A stretch of DNA of 7,500 nucleotides from Alphaproteobacteria bacterium (GCA_030743445.1 JASLSL010000322.1:1-7500); one strand, 5' to 3'. Positions 1 to 5,866 are shown, counted from the first letter of the stretch. Made by a program: numbers and translations. Notes: generated by a model from the sequence alone, not told the origin.

Positions 1-391
1 TCGCCTTCATCTCATCGTATTTGAGGAAGGCTTGGTACTCGGTTTCGGGCATCCCGAGGGTGTCCAAAAGATGTGAGTAGGCGGCGATGTGGACCGTCTC
101 CATGTTGGAGAAGGCGGCCAGCATCATCTGCACTTCGGTCGGCTTAAATACCCGGCCGTAGTGCTTCATGTAGCAGTTGTTCACTTCGACGTCGGCCTGG
201 GTGAAGAACCGGAAGATTTGGGTCAGCAGGTTGCGTTCGGCGTCCGAGAGGTTCCTGTGCCAATCCTTGACGTCGTCGGCGAGCGGCACCTCTTCCGGCA
301 GCCAGTGGATGCGCTGCTGCATCAGCCACGCATCGTAGGCCCACGGATAGTGGAACGGCTTGTAGATCGGATCGGCGTCGAGAAGCGACAT
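1..391 (-). CDS. nrdB: Class I ribonucleotide reductase beta subunit (NrdB), N-terminal 130 residues, cut by window edge
   Basis: This is the small subunit of aerobic ribonucleotide reductase. It houses the diiron-tyrosyl radical cofactor that starts ribonucleotide reduction in NrdA. The protein begins MSLLDADPIYKPFHYPWAYD, and 130 codons are visible before the left edge. Metal-site residues sit where the family expects them: Asp67 (in FTQAD), Glu98 and His101 (in METVH), with radical Tyr105 in the ETVHIAAY block. This spacing matches E. coli E115, H118 and Y122, so a tyrosyl-radical enzyme is expected rather than a Tyr-less variant. The start is the ATG complementary to 389-391. A GGGGAG Shine-Dalgarno (404-409) lies about 12 nt upstream, and only 28 bp separate it from the nrdA stop, so it is the second gene of an nrdAB operon. 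The N-terminus enters the ferritin-like fold directly, with no ATP-cone. The remaining iron ligands and C-terminal tail are outside the window. Confidence 0.95.
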   Translation of the reverse strand, partial: MSLLDADPIYKPFHYPWAYDAWLMQQRIHWLPEEVPLADDVKDWHRNLSDAERNLLTQIFRFFTQADVEVNNCYMKHYGRVFKPTEVQMMLAAFSNMETVHIAAYSHLLDTLGMPETEYQAFLKYDEMKA

Positions 392-419
392 TGCTGAGTT
401 TTTCTCCCCTCGCTCCTGC

Positions 420-2396
420 CTACTGGCAGGAGAGGCATTCTTCGTAGTCGTTCTGGTTCTCCTCCGTGGCGGGTTCGTCGCCGCCGTTGACCTTGCCGAG
501 AAGGGGGATGCTCTCGATCCCGTTCATGCCGGGCTTGTCGGTCACCACCTCGGCGCGCTGCATCGACTTGGAGCGGCAGTAGTAGAGGCTCTTCAATCCC
601 TGCTTCCAGGCCTGGAAGTGGAGTTGGTGCAGGTCGCGCTTGTGGATGTCGGCTGCGAGGAACAGATTGATCGACTGCGATTGGCAGATATAGGGCGCGC
701 GGTCGGCGGCGTGCTCGATCAGCCAGCGCTGATCGATCTCGAAGGCCGTCCTGAACATCGCCTTCTCGTCCTCGGTCAGAAAGTCGAGGTGTTGCACCGA
801 GCCTTCGTTGGTGGTGATCGAGGACCAGGTTTCGTCGTCGTCATGGCCCTTCCCGGCGAGCAGCCGTTTCAGGTGCTTGTTGCGCACGTTGAACGAGCCC
901 GACAGCGTCTTGTGGGTGTAACTGTTCGCCGCGATCGGCTCGATGCCCGGCGAGGCGCCGCCGCAGATGATCGAGATCGAGGCCGTCGGCGCCACCGCCA
1001 TCTTGTTGGAAAACCGCTCGGCGACGCCGAAATCGGCGGCATCGGGGCAAGCGCCGCGCTCCTCGGCGAGCTTGCGCGAGGCGATATCGGCCCGTCCCCG
1101 AATGTGCTTGAAAATCCGCTTGTTCCAGACCTTGGCCATGACGCCCTCGAGCGGGATCGAATTAGCCTGGAGGAACGAGTGGAAACCCATAACGCCGAGC
1201 CCGACCGAACGCTCGCGCATCGCGGAATAGGCGGCGCGCTTGAACTCGTCCGGCGCGCGGTCGATGAAGTCCTGCAGCGCGTTGTCGAGGAACCGCATGA
1301 CATCCTCGAGGAATGTCGGGTGGTCCTCCCACTCCAGGTATTTCTCGAGATTCAGCGAGGACAGGCAGCACACCGCCGTGCGTTCCTCGCCGAACCGGTC
1401 GCGGCCGGTCGGCAGCGTTATCTCCGAGCACAGGTTCGAGGTCTTGACGGTCAGGCCGGCAAGCTTCTGGTGCTCGGGAATCGCGCCGTTCACATGGTCG
1501 ACGAAGATCAGGTATGGCTCTCCTGTCTCGATACGCGAGGTCAGGATGCGGATCCACAGCGAGCGTGCCGGGATCGTGCGCAATACCGAGCCTTCCTTCG
1601 GGCTCGTGAGCGCCCAATCTTCGTCGTTCTCTACCGCACGCATAAACGCGTCCGGAATCAGTAATCCGTGATGCAGGTTGAGGGCCTTGCGGTTCGGGTC
1701 GCCGCCGGTCGGGCGACGGAGTTCGATGAATTCCTCGATCTCGGGATGGCTCACCGGCAGGTAGACGGCGGCGCTGCCGCGCCTGAGCGAGCCCTGGCTG
1801 ATCGCCAGGGTCAGCGAGTCCATGACCCGGATGAACGGCACCACGCCCGAGGTCTTGCCGTTGTGGCCGACACGCTCGCCGATCGAGCGCAGATTGCCCC
1901 AGTAGCTGCCGATGCCGCCGCCGCGGGCGGCGAGCCAGACGTTCTCGTTCCAGAGATCGACGATGCCCTCGAGGCTGTCCGAGGCCTCGTTGAGGAAACA
2001 CGAAATCGGCAATCCGCGATCGGTGCCGCCGTTCGAGAGCACCGGGGTCGCCGGCATGAACCAGAGATCGCTGATGTAGTCGTAAAGCCTTTGGGCGTGC
2101 GCCGAGTCGTCGGCGAAATGCATCGCCACCCGGGCGAACAGGTCCTGATAGCTCTCGCCTGGCATCAGATAGCGGTCGGCGAGCGTCTCCTTGCCGAACT
2201 GGGTCAAATGGTCGTCGCGCGTCCGGTCGATTTCGACTCGGATGCCGCGTTCGTTCTGCGCTACATCGAGAACGCCCTGGGTGAGTTCGTCGTTGGCAGG
2301 GTGGCTTGTCAGTCTGTCTTCGGGTGCCTCTGGGCCATTTTCCGGCCTGTTATCCACAACCGCTTCTTCATGCGGAAACGCACCCGATCCATCCAT
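420..2396 (-). CDS. nrdA: Class I ribonucleoside-diphosphate reductase alpha subunit (NrdA)
   Basis: This 658-residue catalytic subunit reduces ribonucleoside diphosphates to deoxyribonucleotides in the cytoplasm with NrdB. Visible active-site elements are Cys133 (in LPISCF) and Cys344 (in AVCCLSS), the likely redox pair, and the NLCSE motif carrying Asn321, thiyl-radical Cys323 and Glu325. The PTAS phosphate-binding loop is at 470-473. The LYY pair, Tyr605 and Tyr606, is for radical transfer from NrdB. Cys654 and Cys657 in the C-terminal ECLSCQ tail are the shuttle cysteines. At about 100 residues shorter than E. coli NrdA it lacks the N-terminal ATP-cone: the first 60 residues are hydrophilic, look unstructured, and show no cone motif. 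The start is the ATG complementary to 2394-2396, six nt after a strong AGGAGGGG Shine-Dalgarno (2403-2410). nrdB follows after 28 bp. Upstream lie candidate NrdR and DnaA sites. No frameshift or missing key residue was seen. Confidence 0.96.
   Translation of the reverse strand: MDGSGAFPHEEAVVDNRPENGPEAPEDRLTSHPANDELTQGVLDVAQNERGIRVEIDRTRDDHLTQFGKETLADRYLMPGESYQDLFARVAMHFADDSAHAQRLYDYISDLWFMPATPVLSNGGTDRGLPISCFLNEASDSLEGIVDLWNENVWLAARGGGIGSYWGNLRSIGERVGHNGKTSGVVPFIRVMDSLTLAISQGSLRRGSAAVYLPVSHPEIEEFIELRRPTGGDPNRKALNLHHGLLIPDAFMRAVENDEDWALTSPKEGSVLRTIPARSLWIRILTSRIETGEPYLIFVDHVNGAIPEHQKLAGLTVKTSNLCSEITLPTGRDRFGEERTAVCCLSSLNLEKYLEWEDHPTFLEDVMRFLDNALQDFIDRAPDEFKRAAYSAMRERSVGLGVMGFHSFLQANSIPLEGVMAKVWNKRIFKHIRGRADIASRKLAEERGACPDAADFGVAERFSNKMAVAPTASISIICGGASPGIEPIAANSYTHKTLSGSFNVRNKHLKRLLAGKGHDDDETWSSITTNEGSVQHLDFLTEDEKAMFRTAFEIDQRWLIEHAADRAPYICQSQSINLFLAADIHKRDLHQLHFQAWKQGLKSLYYCRSKSMQRAEVVTDKPGMNGIESIPLLGKVNGGDEPATEENQNDYEECLSCQ
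2350..2358 (+). promoter_or_regulatory. Perfect DnaA box inside the nrdA 5' coding region
   Basis: TTATCCACA is an exact match to the high-affinity DnaA 9-mer. It lies within codons 13-16 of nrdA, about 40 bp past the start codon. Three weaker matches lie in the upstream leader (2409-2444), which makes a regulatory role more credible than a lone chance hit. In E. coli nrdAB is known to be DnaA-controlled. A role here is inference. Confidence 0.5.
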
Positions 2397-2408
2397 TCTC
2401 AGCCCCTC

Positions 2409-2444
2409 CTGTCCACAGGTGTGAATAGGATATTTTGTGAATAA
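2409..2444. promoter_or_regulatory. Cluster of DnaA-box-like 9-mers in the nrdA leader
   Basis: Three 9-mers resemble the DnaA consensus TTWTNCACA. Positions 2436-2444 on the minus strand read TTATTCACA, a full match. Positions 2420-2428 on the minus strand read CTATTCACA, with one mismatch. Positions 2409-2417 on the plus strand read CTGTCCACA, with two mismatches. The two minus-strand sites form a direct repeat (TGTGAATA on the plus strand) with a 16-bp period. The lower two sites form an imperfect inverted pair just upstream of the nrdA Shine-Dalgarno. Function as DnaA sites is inferred from sequence and from E. coli precedent. Confidence 0.4.
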
Positions 2445-2462
2445 ACCACAAGATGTCGTGGT
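2445..2462. promoter_or_regulatory. Candidate NrdR box 1 upstream of nrdA
   Basis: ACCACAAGATGTCGTGGT is an imperfect palindrome pairing at 7 of 9 positions. The outer symmetry extends two more bases on each side (AAACCAC ... GTGGTTT). Its central 16-mer agrees with the published NrdR-box consensus acaCwAtATaTwGtgt at 11 of 16 positions as I align it. It precedes an RNR operon, the classic NrdR target, and has a weaker partner exactly 32 bp upstream. NrdR is an ATP/dATP-sensing repressor. Its gene is not in the window. Confidence 0.55.
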
Positions 2463-2474
2463 TTTGTTGAAATA

Positions 2475-2502
2475 AACATACCAGATGTGGCGAAAAAGTC
2501 AG
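2475..2502 (-). promoter_or_regulatory. Possible proximal nrdA promoter overlapping NrdR box 2
   Basis: On the minus strand, CTGACT (2497-2502) and TATGTT (2475-2480) are separated by 16 bp. Each matches four of six sigma-70 consensus bases. If used, box 2 would overlap the core promoter and box 1 would lie just past the start site, an arrangement that suits NrdR repression. It is a weak match. Confidence 0.25.
2477..2494. promoter_or_regulatory. Candidate NrdR box 2 (degenerate partner)
   Basis: This 18-mer shares AC.AGATGT.G.G with the stronger box at 2445-2462 (10 of 18 positions) and lies 32 bp from it. NrdR boxes typically occur as pairs about 31-32 bp centre to centre, three helical turns apart. 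The palindrome itself is poor, so the call rests on spacing and the shared core. Confidence 0.4.
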
Positions 2503-2526
2503 CGGGAACAAAAACAGAACATGATA

Positions 2527-2556
2527 TTAATATGACATCGGGGCAGGCCAGGTCAA
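2527..2556 (-). promoter_or_regulatory. Candidate distal sigma-70-type promoter of nrdAB
   Basis: On the minus strand, TTGACC (2551-2556) is followed after 18 bp by TATTAA (2527-2532), the best -35/-10 pair in this intergenic region. Transcription would start near 2518-2520, leaving a leader of about 120 nt that contains both NrdR-like boxes and the DnaA-like cluster. The -10 lies inside a perfect palindrome, ATATTAATAT (2524-2533), so the same AT-rich element could also serve the divergent methyltransferase, although I see no good plus-strand -35 for it. Confidence 0.45.
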
Positions 2557-2599
2557 GCGAGCGGAGGAATTTACTTGGCCGCGATGGCCGGAAACTGCC

Positions 2600-3172
2600 A
2601 TGTTGCGCGTCATGAAGCTCAACCTCGGATGCGGCTATTACAAGCTCGACGGATACCTCAACGTCGACAGTTCCGCGGACTGCGAGCCCGACGAGGTCGT
2701 CGACCTGGAGACATTCCCTTGGCCGTGGGGCGACGACTCGGTGGACGAAATCGTCATGAGCCATGTGCTCGAACATTTGGGCGCAACGACCGAGACCTAT
2801 TTCGGGGTGATCAAGGAGCTCTACCGGGTCTGCCGGCATGACGCCGCGGTCACCATCGCGGTGCCGCATCCGCGCCACGACGACTTTCTCAACGATCCGA
2901 CCCACGTGCGGCCAGTGACCGCAGAAGGCCTCGCCATGTTCTCGCGCAAGAACTGCGAGCAGTGGGTCGAGGAAAAGGCCGCCAATACGCCGCTGGCACT
3001 GCTTATCGGCGTCGACTTCGAAATGGCCGACATGAAGTTTACCCTCGAGCAGCCGTGGCTCTCCAAGGTCCAGACCGGCGCGCTGGGCGACACCGAGCTG
3101 CTGCAGGCGATCCGCCAGCACAACAACGTCATCAAGGAAACCACCATCGTCCTCAAGGCGATCAAGGAATAG
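2600..3172 (+). CDS. Class I SAM-dependent methyltransferase, substrate unknown
   Basis: This is a small (190-residue) Rossmann-fold methyltransferase. The SAM-binding motif I is LNLGCG (residues 7-12), and an acidic residue ends the second strand in GYLNVD (Asp23). SHVLEHL (54-60) follows, a block typical of the Methyltransf_11-like group. A VPHPRHDDFLNDPTHVRPVT segment (88-107) forms the likely cap or substrate region. No signal peptide or membrane segment is visible. Relatives often start directly at MKLNLGCG, so the in-frame ATG at 2612 is a real alternative start. Neither ATG has a good ribosome site: the only strong one (GGAGG, 2563-2567) is 32 nt upstream of 2600. The gene is divergent from nrdA and lies 59 bp before a PhyH-type dioxygenase, so the two may act on one small molecule or glycan. 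The family is confident. The substrate cannot be read from the sequence. Confidence 0.85.
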   Translation: MLRVMKLNLGCGYYKLDGYLNVDSSADCEPDEVVDLETFPWPWGDDSVDEIVMSHVLEHLGATTETYFGVIKELYRVCRHDAAVTIAVPHPRHDDFLNDPTHVRPVTAEGLAMFSRKNCEQWVEEKAANTPLALLIGVDFEMADMKFTLEQPWLSKVQTGALGDTELLQAIRQHNNVIKETTIVLKAIKE

Positions 3173-3231
3173 GGCGGATTCCACGCCGTCAGGTGATATG
3201 ATGACGCCTTCCGCCGCGAGGAGTTGAGCCG

Positions 3232-4068
3232 ATGCCATCGGTGCTGACGCCGGAAGAGGTCGCTGCCTACCACGAGGACGGGTTCGTCTTCGTGCGCGGG
3301 ATGTTCGACGCCGAAGAGATCGATCTGCTGCGCCGGGCCATGGAAGAGGACCCGGAGGTCGCAAAGCATTCCCTGATTCGCGCCGACTCGGAGGGCGGCG
3401 GCACCCGCATCTCGCTCTGGAACCGGGCCGGCGACAGCGTCTACGGCATGGCCGCGCGCTCGGAGCGCATGGTCGACACCGCCGAGGCGCTGATCGGCGA
3501 GCCGGTCTATCACTATCAGTCGAAGTTGACCGCGAAGGACCCCGAGGTCGGCGGTGCCTGGGAATGGCACCAGGATTACGGCTATTGGTATTACAACGGC
3601 TGCCTCAGGCCCGACATGCTGAGCACCATGATCGCGCTCGACCGGACCGACGCCGACAATGGTTGCCTCAAGCTGGTGCGCGGGTCGCACAAGCTCGGCC
3701 GGCTCGACCATGTGCAACTAACGCCCGAGCAGAACGGCGCCGACCCGTCGCACATGGAACACATCCTCGAGCAATACGAGACCGTCGACTGCGTCCTCGA
3801 CCCGGGCGACGTGGCAATCTTCCACTCGAACACGCTGCATCGCTCGGACCAGAACCGCTCCGAGAGGCGGCGTTGGACCTTGCTGATCTGCTACAACGCG
3901 GTCACCAACGAGGCGCTCGTCCGTGAGGACGACCGCTACTATGTGCCGCTGGACAAGGTGCCGGACGACGCGATCAAGAAGGCCGGGCTGAAGTTCGCCT
4001 CCGGCGGCAAGGAGCATTTCGCCTCGAAACCCTACGTGCCGGACGCGCGCGAAGCGTCGGGAGATTAA
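3232..4068 (+). CDS. Phytanoyl-CoA dioxygenase (PhyH) family Fe(II)/2-oxoglutarate oxygenase
   Basis: This 278-residue protein is probably a non-heme iron, 2-oxoglutarate-dependent hydroxylase. The metal-binding triad is visible: the HxD motif at His113 and Asp115 (in WEWHQDYGYWY), and the distal His203 (in HSNTLHRSDQN). An Arg cluster at 212-214 supplies the usual 2-oxoglutarate carboxylate contact about ten residues later. An LTPEEVAAYHEDGFVFVRG opening (5-23) and the NGCLKLVRGSHKLG strand (143-156) are typical of PhyH proteins. The start has a good AGGAG site at 3219-3223, eight nt upstream. It probably forms a two-gene unit with the preceding methyltransferase, since the gap is 59 bp with no obvious terminator. 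A hairpin with a T-run follows 15 bp after the stop. I do not see the specific signatures of ectoine hydroxylase (EctD), so the substrate is left open. Confidence 0.88.
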   Translation: MPSVLTPEEVAAYHEDGFVFVRGMFDAEEIDLLRRAMEEDPEVAKHSLIRADSEGGGTRISLWNRAGDSVYGMAARSERMVDTAEALIGEPVYHYQSKLTAKDPEVGGAWEWHQDYGYWYYNGCLRPDMLSTMIALDRTDADNGCLKLVRGSHKLGRLDHVQLTPEQNGADPSHMEHILEQYETVDCVLDPGDVAIFHSNTLHRSDQNRSERRRWTLLICYNAVTNEALVREDDRYYVPLDKVPDDAIKKAGLKFASGGKEHFASKPYVPDAREASGD

Positions 4069-4083
4069 TCCCCGTTACATTAC

Positions 4084-4106
4084 AAAAAGGTGCCAGGCAC
4101 CTTTTT
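4084..4106. terminator. Bidirectional rho-independent terminator-like perfect palindrome
   Basis: AAAAAGGTGCC (4084-4094) and GGCACCTTTTT (4096-4106) are perfect 11-bp inverted arms around a single A. RNA from either strand gives a GC-rich stem flanked by A and U runs. It begins 16 bp after the dioxygenase stop, in a gap between convergent genes, so it could stop transcripts from both sides. The exact symmetry also resembles a dispersed intergenic palindrome, so a repeat origin is possible. Confidence 0.6.
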
Positions 4107-4121
4107 CACCCCCCACCCTAA

Positions 4122-4145
4122 CCTTCTCCCTCAAGTGGGGGAGGG
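4122..4145. repeat. GC-rich intergenic hairpin (CCTTCTCCC / GGGGGAGGG)
   Basis: CCTTCTCCC (4122-4130) can pair with 4137-4145 across a 6-nt loop. The stem has nine pairs, two of them G-U. The context, with CCCCACCCTAACC before it and GTGGGGGAGGGGG after it, resembles a common type of dispersed intergenic repeat in alphaproteobacteria, an assignment made from memory and not from a search. No coding potential was seen. Confidence 0.5.
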
Positions 4146-4160
4146 GGATTATCAAATAAC

Positions 4161-4292
4161 CGTCATCCCGGGCGGTGCGCAGCGACGACCCGGGACCCAG
4201 TCCGGAAAACCAATGGGCCACTCGAACGACACGTTGTTTCTCAGGACTGGGTCCCGGCTCTCACTCACTTCGCTCGTTCGGCCGGGATGACG
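4161..4292. repeat. REP/RIME-like intergenic mosaic inverted repeat
   Basis: This is a 132-bp element with nested inverted arms. The outer arms are CGTCATCCCGG (4161-4171) and its exact complement CCGGGATGACG (4282-4292). The inner arms are CCGGGACCCAGTCC (4190-4203) and its exact complement (4244-4257). A 40-nt loop lies between the inner arms, and partly pairing AGCGA/TCGCT-type segments lie between the arm sets. The whole can fold into one long hairpin. The sequence strongly resembles the GTCATCCCGG ... GGACCCAG intergenic repeats of Rhizobiales and Rhodospirillales. The right end lies 24 bp past the prpD stop. A 66-codon open frame across it is not a gene. Confidence 0.75.
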
Positions 4293-4316
4293 TGAGGGAT
4301 GATCGCTAATCCCCCG

Positions 4317-5828
4317 TCACGCGTCGAAGATGCCCCGCCCGTCGGCGACCATCTGCAGATTCAATAGATCGGCCGCCGGCGTCAGACCGGCCAGCGCCGT
4401 GGTGTCCAATCCTTCCAATCCGATAACCAGGTCGAGAAAGCGCCGTTGTTCGGCCTCGCTTGCGATCCCCTCGGCCAGCGTCTCGAATTTGGCGACATAG
4501 TCGGCACGCCCGAATGGCCGGGCGCCGAGGGGATGGGCATCGGCGACGGCGATCTCGTCGACGATCCGCGAGCCGTCGGCAAGCGTAATCTCGACCCGCC
4601 CGCCGAAGGCCTTTTCCGCCGGGTCGTCCGACCGGTAGCGGCGCTCCCACTCCGGGTCCTCCGCGGTCTTGATCTTTTGCCACAGCGCCACGGTCCCGGG
4701 CCGCCGGGCACGATCCGGCGCATAGGAGAGTTCGTGGTGCCAACCTCCGTCCTCGAGCGCCACGGCGAGGATGTAGGGCAGCGAATGATCGAGGGTCTCG
4801 CGGCTGGCGTCCGGGTCGTATTTCTGCGGGTCGCCCGATCCGGAGCCGATCACCCGGTGGGTGTGATGGCTGGTGTGGACGACGATCTCCTCGACCGCGC
4901 CGAGGTCGGCGATCCGCTCGCGCAGGCGAAAGGCGAGATCGATCATCGCCTGGGCCTGGTATTCGGCCGAGTACGCCTTGGTGTAGCTCTCCAGGATCGC
5001 CCGTTTCGGCTCGCCCGCCTCGGGCAACGCGATCTCGTAGGCCGCGTCCGGCCCGTCCAACAGCCAGGCGATGACGCTGTCCTCGCCCTCCCAGATCGGC
5101 GCCGGGGCGGTCTCGCCGCGCATCGCCCGGTCGACCGCCTCGATGGCGAGCTTGCCGGCATGCGCCGGGGCGAACGCCTTCCAGCTCGAGATCTGGCCCT
5201 TGCGCGACTGCCTCGTCGTGCAGGTGACGTGGAGGGCGTGGTTGATCGCGTGGTAGATCGTCTCGGCCGGGAGGCCGAGCAGGGCGCCGATCCCGGCCGC
5301 CGTCGCCGGGCCGAGATGGGCGATATGGTCGATCTTGTGGGCGTGCAGCGAGATCGCCTTTACCAGGTCGATTTGAATTTCGTATCCGGCGGCGACGCCG
5401 GCCACCAGGTCGGCGCCGGTCCGGCCGGTCTGCTGAGCGACGGCGAGCAGCGGCGGAATGTTGTCGCCCGGGTGGGAATATTCGGCCATCAGGAAGGTGT
5501 CGTGGAAGTCGAGCTCGCGCACCGCGGTGCCGTTGGCCCAGGCCGCCCATTCGGCCTCGACCCGCACGTCGGGTCCGAGACCATATAAGGTGGCGCCCCC
5601 GGGACGCGGGTGGGCGAGCGCCTGGGCGCGGGCGGCGGCGACTGGCGCGCGCTCGGCCGAGGCCAAAGCAACCGCCGCGTTGTCGATGATCCGGTTGGCG
5701 ATCATCTCGGCGACTTGCGATTCGACCGGGACCGGGTCGCAGGCCACGGCGGCGAGCTTCCACGCCAGCTCGTGCTCGCGCGGATGTTGCTCGGTCGATG
5801 GCCAGACCCCGACCTCATGAGTTTTCAT
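4317..5828 (-). CDS. prpD: 2-methylcitrate dehydratase (MmgE/PrpD family)
   Basis: This 503-residue cytoplasmic enzyme is predicted to dehydrate 2-methylcitrate to 2-methyl-cis-aconitate in the methylcitrate cycle that degrades propionyl-CoA. Family landmarks are RELDFHDTF (104-112), SHPGDNIPP (118-126), RQSRKGQISSWKAFAPAHAG (206-225), HTSHHTH (318-324), DPDASRETLDHSLPY (338-352), GGWHHELSYAPDRA (361-374) and AVADAHPLGARPF (427-439). From memory it resembles the roughly 505-residue mycobacterial PrpD along its whole length, more than the 483-residue E. coli type whose matching motif is EWGHPSDNLGG. The start is the ATG complementary to 5826-5828, with little Shine-Dalgarno, but the MKTHEVGVWPS opening aligns with that relative's N-terminus. 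The gene stands alone, 44 bp divergent from the SRAP gene. prpB and prpC are not visible, so an MmgE/PrpD relative with another substrate remains possible. Confidence 0.88.
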   Translation of the reverse strand: MKTHEVGVWPSTEQHPREHELAWKLAAVACDPVPVESQVAEMIANRIIDNAAVALASAERAPVAAARAQALAHPRPGGATLYGLGPDVRVEAEWAAWANGTAVRELDFHDTFLMAEYSHPGDNIPPLLAVAQQTGRTGADLVAGVAAGYEIQIDLVKAISLHAHKIDHIAHLGPATAAGIGALLGLPAETIYHAINHALHVTCTTRQSRKGQISSWKAFAPAHAGKLAIEAVDRAMRGETAPAPIWEGEDSVIAWLLDGPDAAYEIALPEAGEPKRAILESYTKAYSAEYQAQAMIDLAFRLRERIADLGAVEEIVVHTSHHTHRVIGSGSGDPQKYDPDASRETLDHSLPYILAVALEDGGWHHELSYAPDRARRPGTVALWQKIKTAEDPEWERRYRSDDPAEKAFGGRVEITLADGSRIVDEIAVADAHPLGARPFGRADYVAKFETLAEGIASEAEQRRFLDLVIGLEGLDTTALAGLTPAADLLNLQMVADGRGIFDA

Positions 5829-5859
5829 GCCAAACCGTGCCCCAGTCCGCCTTTTCCGG

Positions 5860-5866
5860 CATTATG
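5860..5866. promoter_or_regulatory. Shared AT-rich -10-like element in the prpD/SRAP divergent gap
   Basis: The 44-bp gap between the prpD and SRAP start codons contains CATTAT (plus strand, 5860-5865) overlapping CATAAT (minus strand, 5861-5866). Both are good -10 hexamers, but neither has a convincing -35. On the plus strand it would place transcription start at or just before the SRAP ATG at 5873. No LexA-type site was found in the gap. Confidence 0.25.

Larger units (their letters stand above)
4069..4316. other. Gene-free convergent intergenic region made mostly of repeats
   Basis: This 248-bp gap separates the convergent dioxygenase and prpD genes. I see no gene in it. It holds, in order, a perfect terminator-like palindrome, a GC-rich hairpin and a long REP/RIME-like inverted repeat, which together fill most of its length. 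Confidence 0.8.

Noticed and set aside
618..1664. Long plus-strand open frame antisense to nrdA
   Set aside because: It lies wholly within confidently assigned nrdA, is Arg/Leu/Val-rich and low in motifs, and is typical of GC-rich antisense shadows.
1668..2444. Plus-strand open frame antisense to the nrdA 5' half and leader
   Set aside because: No recognisable domain. It overlaps the nrdA start, ribosome site and regulatory sites.
2575..2841. 88-codon plus-strand frame starting at TTG after a good GGAGG site
   Set aside because: The Arg-rich product overlaps the methyltransferase in another frame and has no motif. Only its ribosome site is noted as a low-interest finding.
2399..3717. Minus-strand open frames opposite the methyltransferase and dioxygenase genes
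   Set aside because: Both plus-strand genes have clear catalytic motifs. The antisense products show no domain and have shadow-like composition.
4090..4290. 66-codon open frame in the intergenic repeats
   Set aside because: It is composed entirely of inverted-repeat sequence with no ribosome site.
4446..5588. Plus-strand open frame antisense to prpD
   Set aside because: It is an antisense shadow with no domain.
4306..5763. 485-codon minus-strand frame overlapping prpD
   Set aside because: It is an Arg/Pro/Gly-rich out-of-frame reading. The neighbouring frame carries all PrpD motifs without interruption.
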